The notes under the pieces: model-generated
What the model saw: only the letters and a program-made list of their open reading frames with translations
Database searches by the model: none
Told to the model about the DNA's origin: nothing
Translations under genes and position numbers: made by a program
NCBI GenBank assembly: GCA_035048485.1
Contig: CM068586.1
Span: forward strand, 50,060,433 to 50,124,432
Source of the DNA: Pteria penguin
Taxonomy: Eukaryota > Mollusca > Bivalvia > Pterioida > Pteriidae
DNA length: 64,000 nucleotides
Direction of reading: 5' to 3'
Shown: in pieces, positions 55,608 to 64,000 of the stretch
How the letters are laid out: every line of letters starts with the position of its first letter
Position numbering within the stretch: the stretch's first letter is position 1

Positions 55608-55621
55608 GCAAAATTAAAAGA

Positions 55622-55776
<155 letters not shown>

Positions 55777-55799
55777 TTATTTATTTATTTATTTATTTA

Positions 55800-56942
55800 T
55801 TATTCCAACAGAATCAGTTTGGATCAGATGTTAGGTATAAGCGTGCACAGGACATGAATGCTGAAACACAGACACTCCTTCATCGCTGCACTCATGGACT
55901 GACAGTGACCTGACACTGTATAAAAAATACCACAACCATAGAACATCAGTATGTGATCGTAGACAACCCAGTCACACACAAATACGGAATAGATATGTGA
56001 TAACGAGAGTTACCAAACGTTGCATATGGATGTATTATTTATTTCACTGAAAAGGGGGAAAGATATTAAACTCCTGTCAAAAACTTCATTGGACCTTGGC
56101 TTCTCATTTGAGAAAAGTTCACTTGACCTCTTGAAGCATTCACCCTGTGTCAAATTTAGGAACAAAGAAGGTATTACAGAACAATTAGAACAAACTGGCA
56201 ATACGACATTGAAGATAAGCACTTTCTTATCTCCTACCTCTATAATCACCTTTGTATGGTCTCCGACTTTGTCATATACCAAACTTAATACCGTCATCAG
56301 GGGTTAGAGGTCGCGGAGGTGGCGTCACCTACGGCTAGATAAGGCACAGAGACCGACCATATAGCCGTCTTTCAAATCTGGGATATAATCTCAATCCCAT
56401 GGTCACATTGCTCAGAACACTAGCCTGATAACCAGGTAATCGGTCTATAGTTATATAGTTATAAGTATTATAGGAATATAATAGGTGATTTGAATTCTGG
56501 TGGTATGTATAAACTCAAGGATTTTACTTGTTTATGTGTTTATATTTTCGTTTTACTCATTTATTTATTTTTAGATATGCATGTGCTCATTGAGATCAAG
56601 AGGTCAAAATTTTTCAATAAATTTTGAGAGCATACAATATTGATAAAAATGAATTGGGTTTTCATATTAAATGTATATATAAATAGAAAATAACTATTTA
56701 ATTTGTCTTATGGAATATTATGATAGGTTTTAATACAAAATTATTATTCATTGAAATATAAGGTATAATTTAATCGAGGTTTTACTATTCATTGAATCTT
56801 GAAGTTCATTATAATAAACATTATAGAATTTATTCTGTTTTAAGAATTATTTCAGTAAATAATAAATAGAATAATTAAGATATGATTTATATTATTAGAA
56901 TATTATATTGAAGAACACTTTGATAAATATATAGAGAACATA

Positions 56943-57003
<61 letters not shown>

Positions 57004-57763
57004 TGATTTTTTTTTATTTTACGTTTGTACAAATAGACTTGATCGGCTTGTGAGTATTATTATGGAATAAATGTAAATATATCCTCATCATAGATGCATA
57101 ATGGAACTGAAAAGATTTCAGTTAACAATTAGAAATACAAAATGTGTCCAATAAGTGTTTTTCTTCCGCCAATATATGTGTAATGGAAATAATATCGACA
57201 TATGGATCATGATTCTCATCTACTAGATTCTTAAATTGTATATGTATATGAGCACGAACATTTCGTCATTATTATGATACTCAAATATACTTCATAAATA
57301 TGTCCTTGGTATAAAACCTTTATCAGCAGTGATGAAAATCAAATGTTAAAAAATAAACATTATTCTTTATTACACATATCATACCAAATACCAATTATAA
57401 ATAAAGCATCCTCATGGTGGCATTTCAATTAATTGCAAGATTTTTTCTGAAAGAAAAAAGAGGAGTTACTGGCTCAGTTATGTGGCAGAAGTCACCATGG
57501 AGCTATACAATACATGAATATAAATAATATACTAGAACATATAACACATTTGATTGTAGTGCAATTACGATACCGACTTAGGACGGTCATTTAATTTGAC
57601 AAAAGCCAAACAAATGGTGAAGTATAATTGTAAAATTAACATAAATCAGTTCTGTCTGAAATATAATTGTTACATTAACGTGAATAAGTTCTGCGCTTTA
57701 GTAAAGATTTATATCACAAATGGCAATATTTATCATTTTTAAATAAATATTTCAGAGGACAAG
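55800..57763. other. 5' flank of the EF-hand gene; unassigned
   Basis: Overlapping 95-residue ORFs on both strands at 56010-56307 have no domain motif; an old transposon fragment is possible. An (ATT)n run lies at 56943-57000. AT-rich elsewhere. The start codon is preceded by TTTCAG-AGGACAAG, so an upstream 5' UTR exon is possible. Confidence 0.4.
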
Positions 57764-57816
57764 ATGTCGATTTTAACAGTTTTCATCGGATTATTTACTT
57801 TAACATTAGTTCATTC
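57764..57816 (+). CDS. EF-hand exon 1: signal peptide
   Basis: ATG follows AGGACAAG. Encodes MSILTVFIGLFTLTLVH and two bases of Ser18. Donor GTAAGT, phase 2. Confidence 0.88.
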
Positions 57817-60815
57817 GTAAGTATGCACATTTCGATAATGTATTTCAATGACGTTCAAGTCCAAACTGTAAAATGCCGAAATACTTCGCAATCCTAGGAC
57901 CTTACCTCCTTAGTTTTAAAAATGTTAGCAAACTTTTACCACAGCACACGTTACATGTATTCCGTAACTGTTCAGAAGCACTGAGAACTGGTTTGGTGAA
58001 AACCTCGGGAACTGACAGTCCACCTGCAGCGTTATCTATTTGGAAGTTTACTTGTGGTAACTTAATATGTTAAAATGACTCTTCAGTGGAAAGATTGTTA
58101 AATCGGGTGTAACTTCCCATAACCGACAAGGCGCTCTCCAGCAAAATGGGAAAAATGTTGCTCTAGATCTTAGTGCGGCCGCTGACAGCGGATGAGAGTC
58201 CGATAGAGGAGTAGGTTAAAGCACGCAGTTTATGGACGAAATTGCTTTTGATGCAGTTTGCATCAACTACAAGGATATCTTCCAAATATGGTATACTGAT
58301 GGAGTGGGGCATACTTTGAAGGCAATCCAATATGTATGATTGGGTATCATTTTCACTTAAGATAAATACCAATGGGTAAAAGTGTCTATAGATCTGAGTC
58401 AAATAAACATACATAAATGGGTTTGTTTTCGCTATGTCCAGTATATTTGTAGGGGTGGATTCACACTCTACTTAATATATAAATGATTAGGTTGCTAACG
58501 ATTCCAGCCGCATGTCCGTACCCCAAATCATTGCAAGTTACGCCCCCTCCCTTCCAGTACTTCATATATATTTGGTAGTAATTTCTTTTTTCAGTGCAAC
58601 CCCAGCCTCAAACGAGCTAGTAGACACATTACTTCCTAACGTTTTCCGTCTGATAGATTTGGATGAAAATGGTAACATCGAGTCCTCGGAACTGAAGGCT
58701 GCTTTACATTCTGCCGATTATAACGGTAGGTATAGAATTAGGAAACATCACAATCTATCGATCATAATGGTAAGTATAAAAGAAGGAAATAACATATTTT
58801 ATCCACCATAATGGTAAATATAAAAGAAGGAAATATCACGTTCTACCCGCCATAATGGTAAGCATAAAAGCAGGAAATATCACATCCTATCAATCATAAT
58901 GGTAAGTATAAAAGAAGGACGTATCACATTCTAGCGATTGGCTACTTTAACAGAAGGCAGCATCACTTTTCGCCGATGATATAGCTAAGTATAATAAAAA
59001 AAAGCCCTATTTTATTTGTCAGTATACAAGACGACAGGCACTGGAAGCAAACCTTCCTGACTGAATAACTGCAGGTTTAAAGTACAGCTCGAATCATACA
59101 GAGTCTGAAATGAAAATAACAACTGAGGGAAAAACGTATTTCCTTTCTAAATTTAAATCTTTATCGCTCTTTTGTTGTATGGAAGTGATTCCTGACAATA
59201 AATATAATTAAAGTTCACAATCAAAATTAAATGAAATTAACGATAAATAATGAGAGATTTTCGTTTTGTAATTATTGAATTCAAGCTATCCATAAATTTG
59301 CATTACAAATATATGTTGTTGTATACTGATGAAAATATTTCACTTTAGTCACGTGACAACATTTATTTTGCAGATGATGACATTATAACCGAGAGAGAGT
59401 TTTTCGTCGCCGCTGTATCGACCGTGCCCACAATGTGGACATGTGCAAAGACGCTTTACAAGAAGCTCGACGTCATGCACTATAACTTGATCCGTGTATC
59501 AAAGGAGAACCTTGTATACGATCTCATGGACACCAACGGTAAGTTATCAACAAATTGATCTTATGGACACCAACGGTAAGTTACCAACAAATTGATCTCA
59601 TGGACACCAACGGTAAGTTATCATCAAAATGATCTCAATAGGAAGTTATCATCAAAATGATCTCAATAGGAATTTATCTGCAAAATGATTTCAATAGGAA
59701 GTTATCAGCAATGGCAAGCCCGATTGTAAGTTATCAACAAAGTCACATATCAACAACGTTAAAGTTAATCAAGACTTATCAACAGAGTCAAGTAAACAAA
59801 ATGTTATCAACAAAGTCAAAGTAACGTTAGTTGTCAACAGTCATGGTTTCAGTAGTTTTCAACAGGGGATGGTTAACAAAACGTTTCAGAGCAGTCGAGT
59901 TCACAGTAGATGACTAACGAAATATAAGTAACAACAATATGGATCCCCGGGGAGTATCTGTAAAATAAAACTTATATTGTATTATTATCGAAATAGCCAA
60001 TGGACTGAAAGTACAAACTGATAATTTGCAAAATAAAGATGTAAACAAAATTTCTATTATAGTGTGGGCAACTCAGTGTAATTCTATTTACAGGTAATGG
60101 TAATTTGGATGAAACAGAATTCGTTAACTTCATTGCCGATGTAAGTGTACCCATTAACATTTGGTATTCTTTCTACATTTCATCAATATAACCTTGTATC
60201 AACAAGGTAAAAGAAGACATGTGTAACAGACAAAAGACGGTATAGACTGAGACTGGAGTCCAGGATGGTGTACTCACTGAACTCTCTCAGTCCGTATCCC
60301 AGTCCTCCTTATCACTTAAACAGACGCATGTATGAATTCTGCACTTCCAGACTAGATGGAGATTCAGCCATGTGTTTAGTATTTGTCAGATAGGAATCAT
60401 TAACTTTACAGGAAAAAAAAAGAAAGAAAAGAAAAGGAAAATAAAAAAGAAAAGAAAAAGAAACAAAAAATCTGAAGTAAACGGATTACTTTTTAGGAAA
60501 GACTTCAAGTTATAAACTTTTATAGAAAATGTTTTCTGTTGTCCGATCTTAGCCAAAATACCATTTCCCCACAAATCTCAGCATTTGGTGCTGAAAGTAC
60601 AAAATGATACCCTAAGAGGTCACTAACAGCATTTAATTAAAGAAAAATGCATTTCAAAATGCGACTATCTGTATAATCAAACAATACATGCTATAAATAG
60701 TTATCACGTGACCATGTTTAATTTTCTCCTTCTTTAACAGGCTGCCTCAAAATGCTCAAACACCGATCACATCAACCAGAGAAGACGTAAATTTGTACCA
60801 CCTCACTTAGAGTAA
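57764..60815 (+). CDS. Secreted EF-hand calcium-binding protein, 5 exons (gene span)
   Basis: Five phase-compatible exons give 156 residues. A signal peptide (ILTVFIGLFTLTLVHS) suggests secretion. Canonical 12-residue EF loops lie at 39-50 (DLDENGNIESSE) and 114-125 (DTNGNGNLDETE). A plausible third is at 59-70 (DYNDDDIITERE) and a degraded one at 94-105 (DVMHYNLIRVSK, with Lys at position 12). Loop starts are spaced 20, 35 and 20 residues rather than the usual 36 or so, so paired loops share one helix. The C-terminus is basic (RRRK). Two cysteines at 85 and 137. Likely extracellular calcium binding; a role in shell or extracellular fluid is speculation. Introns 2 and 3 begin with tandem copies of the splice donor. 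Confidence 0.9.
57878..58050 (-). mobile_element. Retrozyme body fragment, antisense in EF-hand intron 1
   Basis: Minus strand GGTGGACTGTCAGTTCCCGA, then TCTCAGTGCTT, then AAAACTAAGGAGG align in order to the body of the 55202-55612 element. No hammerhead recognised. The 66-residue ORF here is not a gene. Confidence 0.7.
58595..58725 (+). CDS. EF-hand exon 2: first EF loop
   Basis: Acceptor TTTTTTCAG, donor G|GTAGGT, phases 2-1. Encodes the loop DLDENGNIESSE. The donor is followed by four further donor-like copies at exact 44-bp steps. Confidence 0.92.
58702..58960 (+). repeat. 44-bp tandem repeat containing the exon 2 splice donor
   Basis: GT dinucleotides of the donor and its copies fall at 58726, 58770, 58814, 58858 and 58902. 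The repeat unit aligns to the last 22 bases of exon 2 (16 of 22 match for copy 1) plus intron start. Decayed copies continue to about 58995. Confidence 0.88.
59374..59538 (+). CDS. EF-hand exon 3: middle loops
   Basis: Acceptor TTATTTTGCAG, donor G|GTAAGT, phases 1-1. Encodes DDDIITEREFF and the degenerate third loop. The end of the exon and its donor are repeated twice more at 37-bp steps. Confidence 0.92.
59515..59710 (+). repeat. 37-bp tandem repeat containing the exon 3 splice donor
   Basis: ATGGACACCAACGGTAAGTT occurs three times, donors at 59539, 59576 and 59613. About three shorter units (ATGATCTCAATAGGAAGTTA) that lack the exon-derived part follow. Confidence 0.92.
60094..60140 (+). 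CDS. EF-hand exon 4: last EF loop
   Basis: Acceptor CTATTTACAG, donor GTAAGT, phases 1-0. Encodes NGNLDETEFVNFIAD. Confidence 0.92.
60141..60740. other. EF-hand intron 4
   Basis: No exon. A-rich AAAGAAAAG tract at 60411-60470. Confidence 0.6.
60741..60815 (+). CDS. EF-hand exon 5: basic C-terminus and stop
   Basis: Acceptor TTCTTTAACAG. Encodes AASKCSNTDHINQRRRKFVP and the last residues before TAA. Confidence 0.88.
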   Translation, partial: AASKCSNTDHINQRRRKFVPPHLE

Positions 60816-60863
60816 CAAACAATGATCATGTGCCTGTTTTATGTAAATTTAATTACGATATGT

Positions 60864-60869
60864 AATAAA
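60864..60869 (+). terminator. Polyadenylation signal AATAAA of the EF-hand gene
   Basis: Canonical hexamer 49 bases after the stop codon, consistent with a short 3' UTR. Confidence 0.7.
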
Positions 60870-61089
60870 AAGGAAGTGGTCATCACTTTCGCCTAAAAAA
60901 ACTCCGTATTTCTAATGAATTCTTTGTGAACAGGACCAAAATTGCGCATGCGTAAACCGGCTTTATAATTAACAATGAGTAAATTAAAAATCTAGTATCA
61001 CGCTTAATAACAAGACTTGTTAATGACAACATTGTACGCCGGTATGGCATTGTGAGACGGAAAGTGTGTATTTTCAATGTTTTCTTAAT

Positions 61090-61640
61090 TCAGGTTAAGT
61101 CTAATGTAAAGGTCAAAAGTTGACCAGTTGAAAGCTCTGGCCACAATGAGCCTATATGTGTAATCCCTATCTGTAATATTTCAAAAGAAAAAGCCCAGGT
61201 AGAAGGGGGTTTTTTTTAAAATAAGGTCAAATTCCAAGGTCAAAGTCACAAGGTCAGACGTCATAGTATCAAATGAAATATCTTGATATGATGAATTTAC
61301 GTGTGAAGTATCAAAGCCCTACCCTCTATTGGTTTAAAAGGTATAGCCCATGTTATTGTTTTTGAAAAGTATGTCAAAGTCAAAGGTCAATGTCACAAGG
61401 TCAAAGGCAAGGTATAGAATGACAGGTCCTGACATGAAGAACTTATGTGTGAAGTATCAAAGCCCTGCCCCTATTGTTTCAAAAGATATAGCCAAGGATA
61501 AGGCTTTAGAAAAGTACAAGGACCAAGTCACAAGATCAGAAGTCATGGTATCACACAAATGCTCTTGTCATGAGGAATCTATGTGTGAAGTATTAAAGCC
61601 CTACCACTAACGGTTTAAATGATAAAGTCCACGTTAAAGG
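61090..61640 (+). repeat. AGGTCA-rich interspersed repeat
   Basis: Three diverged copies of a roughly 180-bp unit: AAGGTCAAAGTCACAAGGTC, ATGGTATCA-like, GTGTGAAGTATCAAAGCCCT, then TTTAAAAG-TATAGCC. The 86-residue frame crossing it is not a gene. Many AAGGTCA words match the nuclear-receptor half-site. Confidence 0.75.
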
Positions 61641-62494
61641 CCTTTTTTTTAGTATTTCATTATTTCAAAGCACATCCAACATTTGTTTCTGAATACTAAT
61701 TTTCATTATAAGGCAGTAACTCGTGTAAAATGCGATAAACTGCAAAAAAGTAAAACTTTATAAGGAGGACTTCATAATAAATACATATTATAATTTTCGC
61801 TTTGTACAACATCACATAGTATTACCGAAAAATTATCGGAGAATTCATTTTCATCAAAGGGCACTCTTCTCAAACTTCATTTGTATTTCATATTAAACAT
61901 ATTTATCAAGATTTATTCCATTATCTTAAAGTACGGCCAAAATCAAAACTTAATAAAAAAAACCCCTTGATTTTCATCGAGAGACAATAACTCTGACCGG
62001 AGTCAATTACGAAGAAAGTTGAACATTGTATGTAGACCTCACACCAAGTTTCACTTCAATACCTCAAATCGCATCCAAAAACTTTCCGAAATGAAATGAC
62101 CTCGTCAGTGCGACAGACAACATAGCACGTTCCGTCTAACAAGGGGAGATATAGACTGTACTGAGCTACACTGAATCTTGCCCTAAAGGACACCTCTTTC
62201 AATAGATTAGAGGAGCATAATGGTCATCAGACATCACAGAAGGTACCCTCTGTTTAGGATCTGACCACTGGTTCAATTATACACCCCGTGTAGGATTATT
62301 ACAGCTACGCTGTGGCGGCACCTAGATGTGTGTTCGTTCCTAAATATTGACGGACTCATTCCAAGCAGTGAATATGTATACCAACGCTTACCTTGGAACG
62401 AGACCTTGAGTCTGCTTATCCCGTACGAAGAACTTGAAACCAGAAACTCATCTCTGCGGAGAATGCAGAAACCTGAAACAATGCTTATCATGCC
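61641..62494. other. Unassigned sequence
   Basis: No supported gene. Overlapping ORFs on both strands at 62273-62573 are equally open and have no recognised domain. Confidence 0.4.
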
Positions 62495-62860
62495 TTGCTT
62501 AATACACACCAACCCTTTCTCGAACGTCAAGCCTCAAAATCTTATCCACGTTATGCTGAAAACAATATTATGATAGAAAGTATGAACGCAACTGGTGTTG
62601 TGTCACTGAAGTGTTCAAATCCACCAACCACTGTGGTCATTCATGATCACGTGGAAATCCGCAACGACAGTAGATGTCGTAGAGGAGTGAGTTTCTCCTG
62701 TTTGGACTGGCGTACTTGTAATGACTGTCAAAACATACAAACGCAAAATTCATTAACTCTGCGCACAGTAAATGTAAATGGACAAATCTATAGAAAATTA
62801 CACATACCAGAAAGAGGAACGAGACTATTTCACAAACGCTTAGATGATCCAGATTCGTGA
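62495..62860 (+). CDS. Hypothetical ORF, 121 residues, weak
   Basis: Not recognised. A Cys-containing middle (CRRGVSFSCLDWRTCNDCQN) and a basic C-terminal part (YRKLHIPERGTRLFHKRL) look more protein-like than neighbouring frames, but there is no signal peptide, domain signature or confirmed splice site. It could be an exon of an unrecognised gene, a decayed transposon or chance. The N-terminal part overlaps another open frame. Confidence 0.25.
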   Translation: MLNTHQPFLERQASKSYPRYAENNIMIESMNATGVVSLKCSNPPTTVVIHDHVEIRNDSRCRRGVSFSCLDWRTCNDCQNIQTQNSLTLRTVNVNGQIYRKLHIPERGTRLFHKRLDDPDS

Positions 62861-64000
62861 TTTTTATGAGGTATATTTCTCGGGATCTATCTTCAATTTC
62901 TAAGTAAAATTTTTTTTCATCTTTTGTTTTACAAGGATTATTATCTTAAAGGAAAAAATAATTAAATATATATCATCTATGTGTGTATATACTTCTTCAT
63001 TGAATTCAAAAGTGGGTTTCAAAATATTTATAATAGTATTTGTTGAAAAAAATTACTGAAAAATTGCATTATGGCCTAGGATAAAACCAAAGTCATACCC
63101 CCGCGTGCATTCGGAATCTCTCCCGCCTTTACTCATTAAATATGCTAAGGAGACATTTGTGGATATAATGCAAATTACGGATTTCTAGTACCATGTCACT
63201 GCGCACCTTTATCAATGTCTAAATCCGGAAACAAACAAGTAAACAACGAGAGAATCTGACCTTTGTAATTTTATTTACATACAATACAAACCTACGTTTA
63301 TAACAAATGTATTAAACATCGCACAAATGAACTAAACATTGGAATCAAATCTAGGTCAACGAATGATCTACTTCGAATGGAATGACATGACAAGAAAATT
63401 TGGCGACATGAAAAAAATGAACGTCAAATGGTCAAGAAATGCGAGAACGGATGTAGACATTTATACAAATAAGCATCTGTGGAAAGGAATCCGAGAGAAT
63501 TCGGAAATTAATAACTTGAAGATTAAATGTTAACTTAATGAATGTTAGATGATATCAAGCACAAATTCAATGACAGAACGTGGGGAAAAGGGAAGATGTA
63601 GTTTATATGTCCTTGACCAATTGATTTTCTAGATGATCATAAAACACAGGGGCAGTAAAATTGCACCGTGTCATATGTCGCAAGACACTGATGAAATATA
63701 CACATTATAACATAAGAAGATATGCGATTACATTGAAGTAGAAATAAATTAAATATACAGCACCAATTTAAAACATTTATATACTTGAAAGCAAGATCAA
63801 AGTCTAGCAAGCTTCTCAAGTATTCGATCATACGAAATTGAAAAAACCCATACTGTTCTTTTCTCATGAATGTTTAAGCTTCGGCATTCAGTACACGTAA
63901 AAAATGTATCAAAATAAGCAGGTGTTGAAATCTGATGATGTATGATGACGAGAGGCCCAAATCGGTCCAAAGTGCTCAATTTGAAGCTGTTCATAAAAAT
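62861..64000. other. Unassigned right end
   Basis: No gene supported. A 64-residue ORF at 63339-63533 has a lysine-rich, low-complexity composition and no motif. AT-rich elsewhere. Confidence 0.4.

Larger units (their letters stand above)
55202..55612 (+). mobile_element. Retrozyme-like element: hammerhead-body-hammerhead
   Basis: Two near-identical segments (AATTCCAATCATT, GGCCACGAGCATCA, hammerhead, GGTGC) lie in direct repeat 340 bp apart and enclose a non-coding body. Body words (GGTGGACTGATAGTTCCCGAGG; GCATAGCTCTGTCC) recur in other copies at 47462 and 57878. This is the genomic form expected of retrozymes or Penelope-like LTR units. No protein is encoded. The right end runs into a TA microsatellite. 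Confidence 0.78.

Noticed and set aside
56010..56307. 95-residue ORFs on both strands
   Set aside because: Equally open on both strands, no motif, no splice sites matched; possible transposon relic only.
57873..58073. 66-residue ORF
   Set aside because: Falls in the antisense retrozyme body fragment within the EF-hand gene's first intron.
58512..58811. 99-residue ORF as an independent gene
   Set aside because: It is EF-hand exon 2 with readthrough into both introns.

Overview
This is animal nuclear DNA. Genes are split by GT-AG introns, coding density is very low, and most of the window is tandem repeats, tRNA-derived SINEs and fold-back elements. The SINE tails (a GACGTAAAAC box followed by CAAT or CAAC repeats), the AGGTCA-rich interspersed repeat, the hammerhead-ribozyme repeats and the gene content point to a mollusc, most likely a bivalve. 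That assignment is inference; no species marker is visible. There is one 500-base assembly gap (1235-1734).

Layout. Positions 1-20200 hold no gene I can support. They contain SINEs, a palindromic TA-flanked element, an 8.7 kb satellite of 53-bp units (8981-17695) and a 147-bp dimeric repeat. Positions 20225-38444 (minus strand) hold a 13-exon gene for a 625-residue type I membrane protein: signal peptide, thrombospondin type-1 domain, beta-rich and cadherin-like ectodomain, one membrane span, short tail. All 13 exons join with matching phases. Its introns carry SINEs, fold-backs and several minisatellites. Positions 39605-42140 are a 44/45-bp satellite. Positions 44961-52758 (minus) hold a 5-exon 3-beta-hydroxysteroid dehydrogenase gene (415 residues). 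Positions 57764-60815 (plus) hold a 5-exon gene for a 156-residue secreted EF-hand protein. The last two genes are head to head about 5 kb apart. From 60870 to the end there is only repeat sequence and weak ORFs.

The three genes show no evident common pathway. The most notable signals are non-coding: (1) two hammerhead-ribozyme motifs in direct repeat exactly 340 bp apart (55202-55612), the layout expected of a retrozyme, with a related copy in the steroid dehydrogenase gene and a body fragment in the EF-hand gene; (2) tandem amplification of the exon-intron boundary, 5' splice site included, in two successive introns of the EF-hand gene (44-bp and 37-bp periods); (3) repeated birth of minisatellites from one internal segment of a SINE at several loci; (4) higher-order structure in the 53-bp satellite; (5) two copies, 49 kb apart, of a near-perfect palindromic TA-flanked element.
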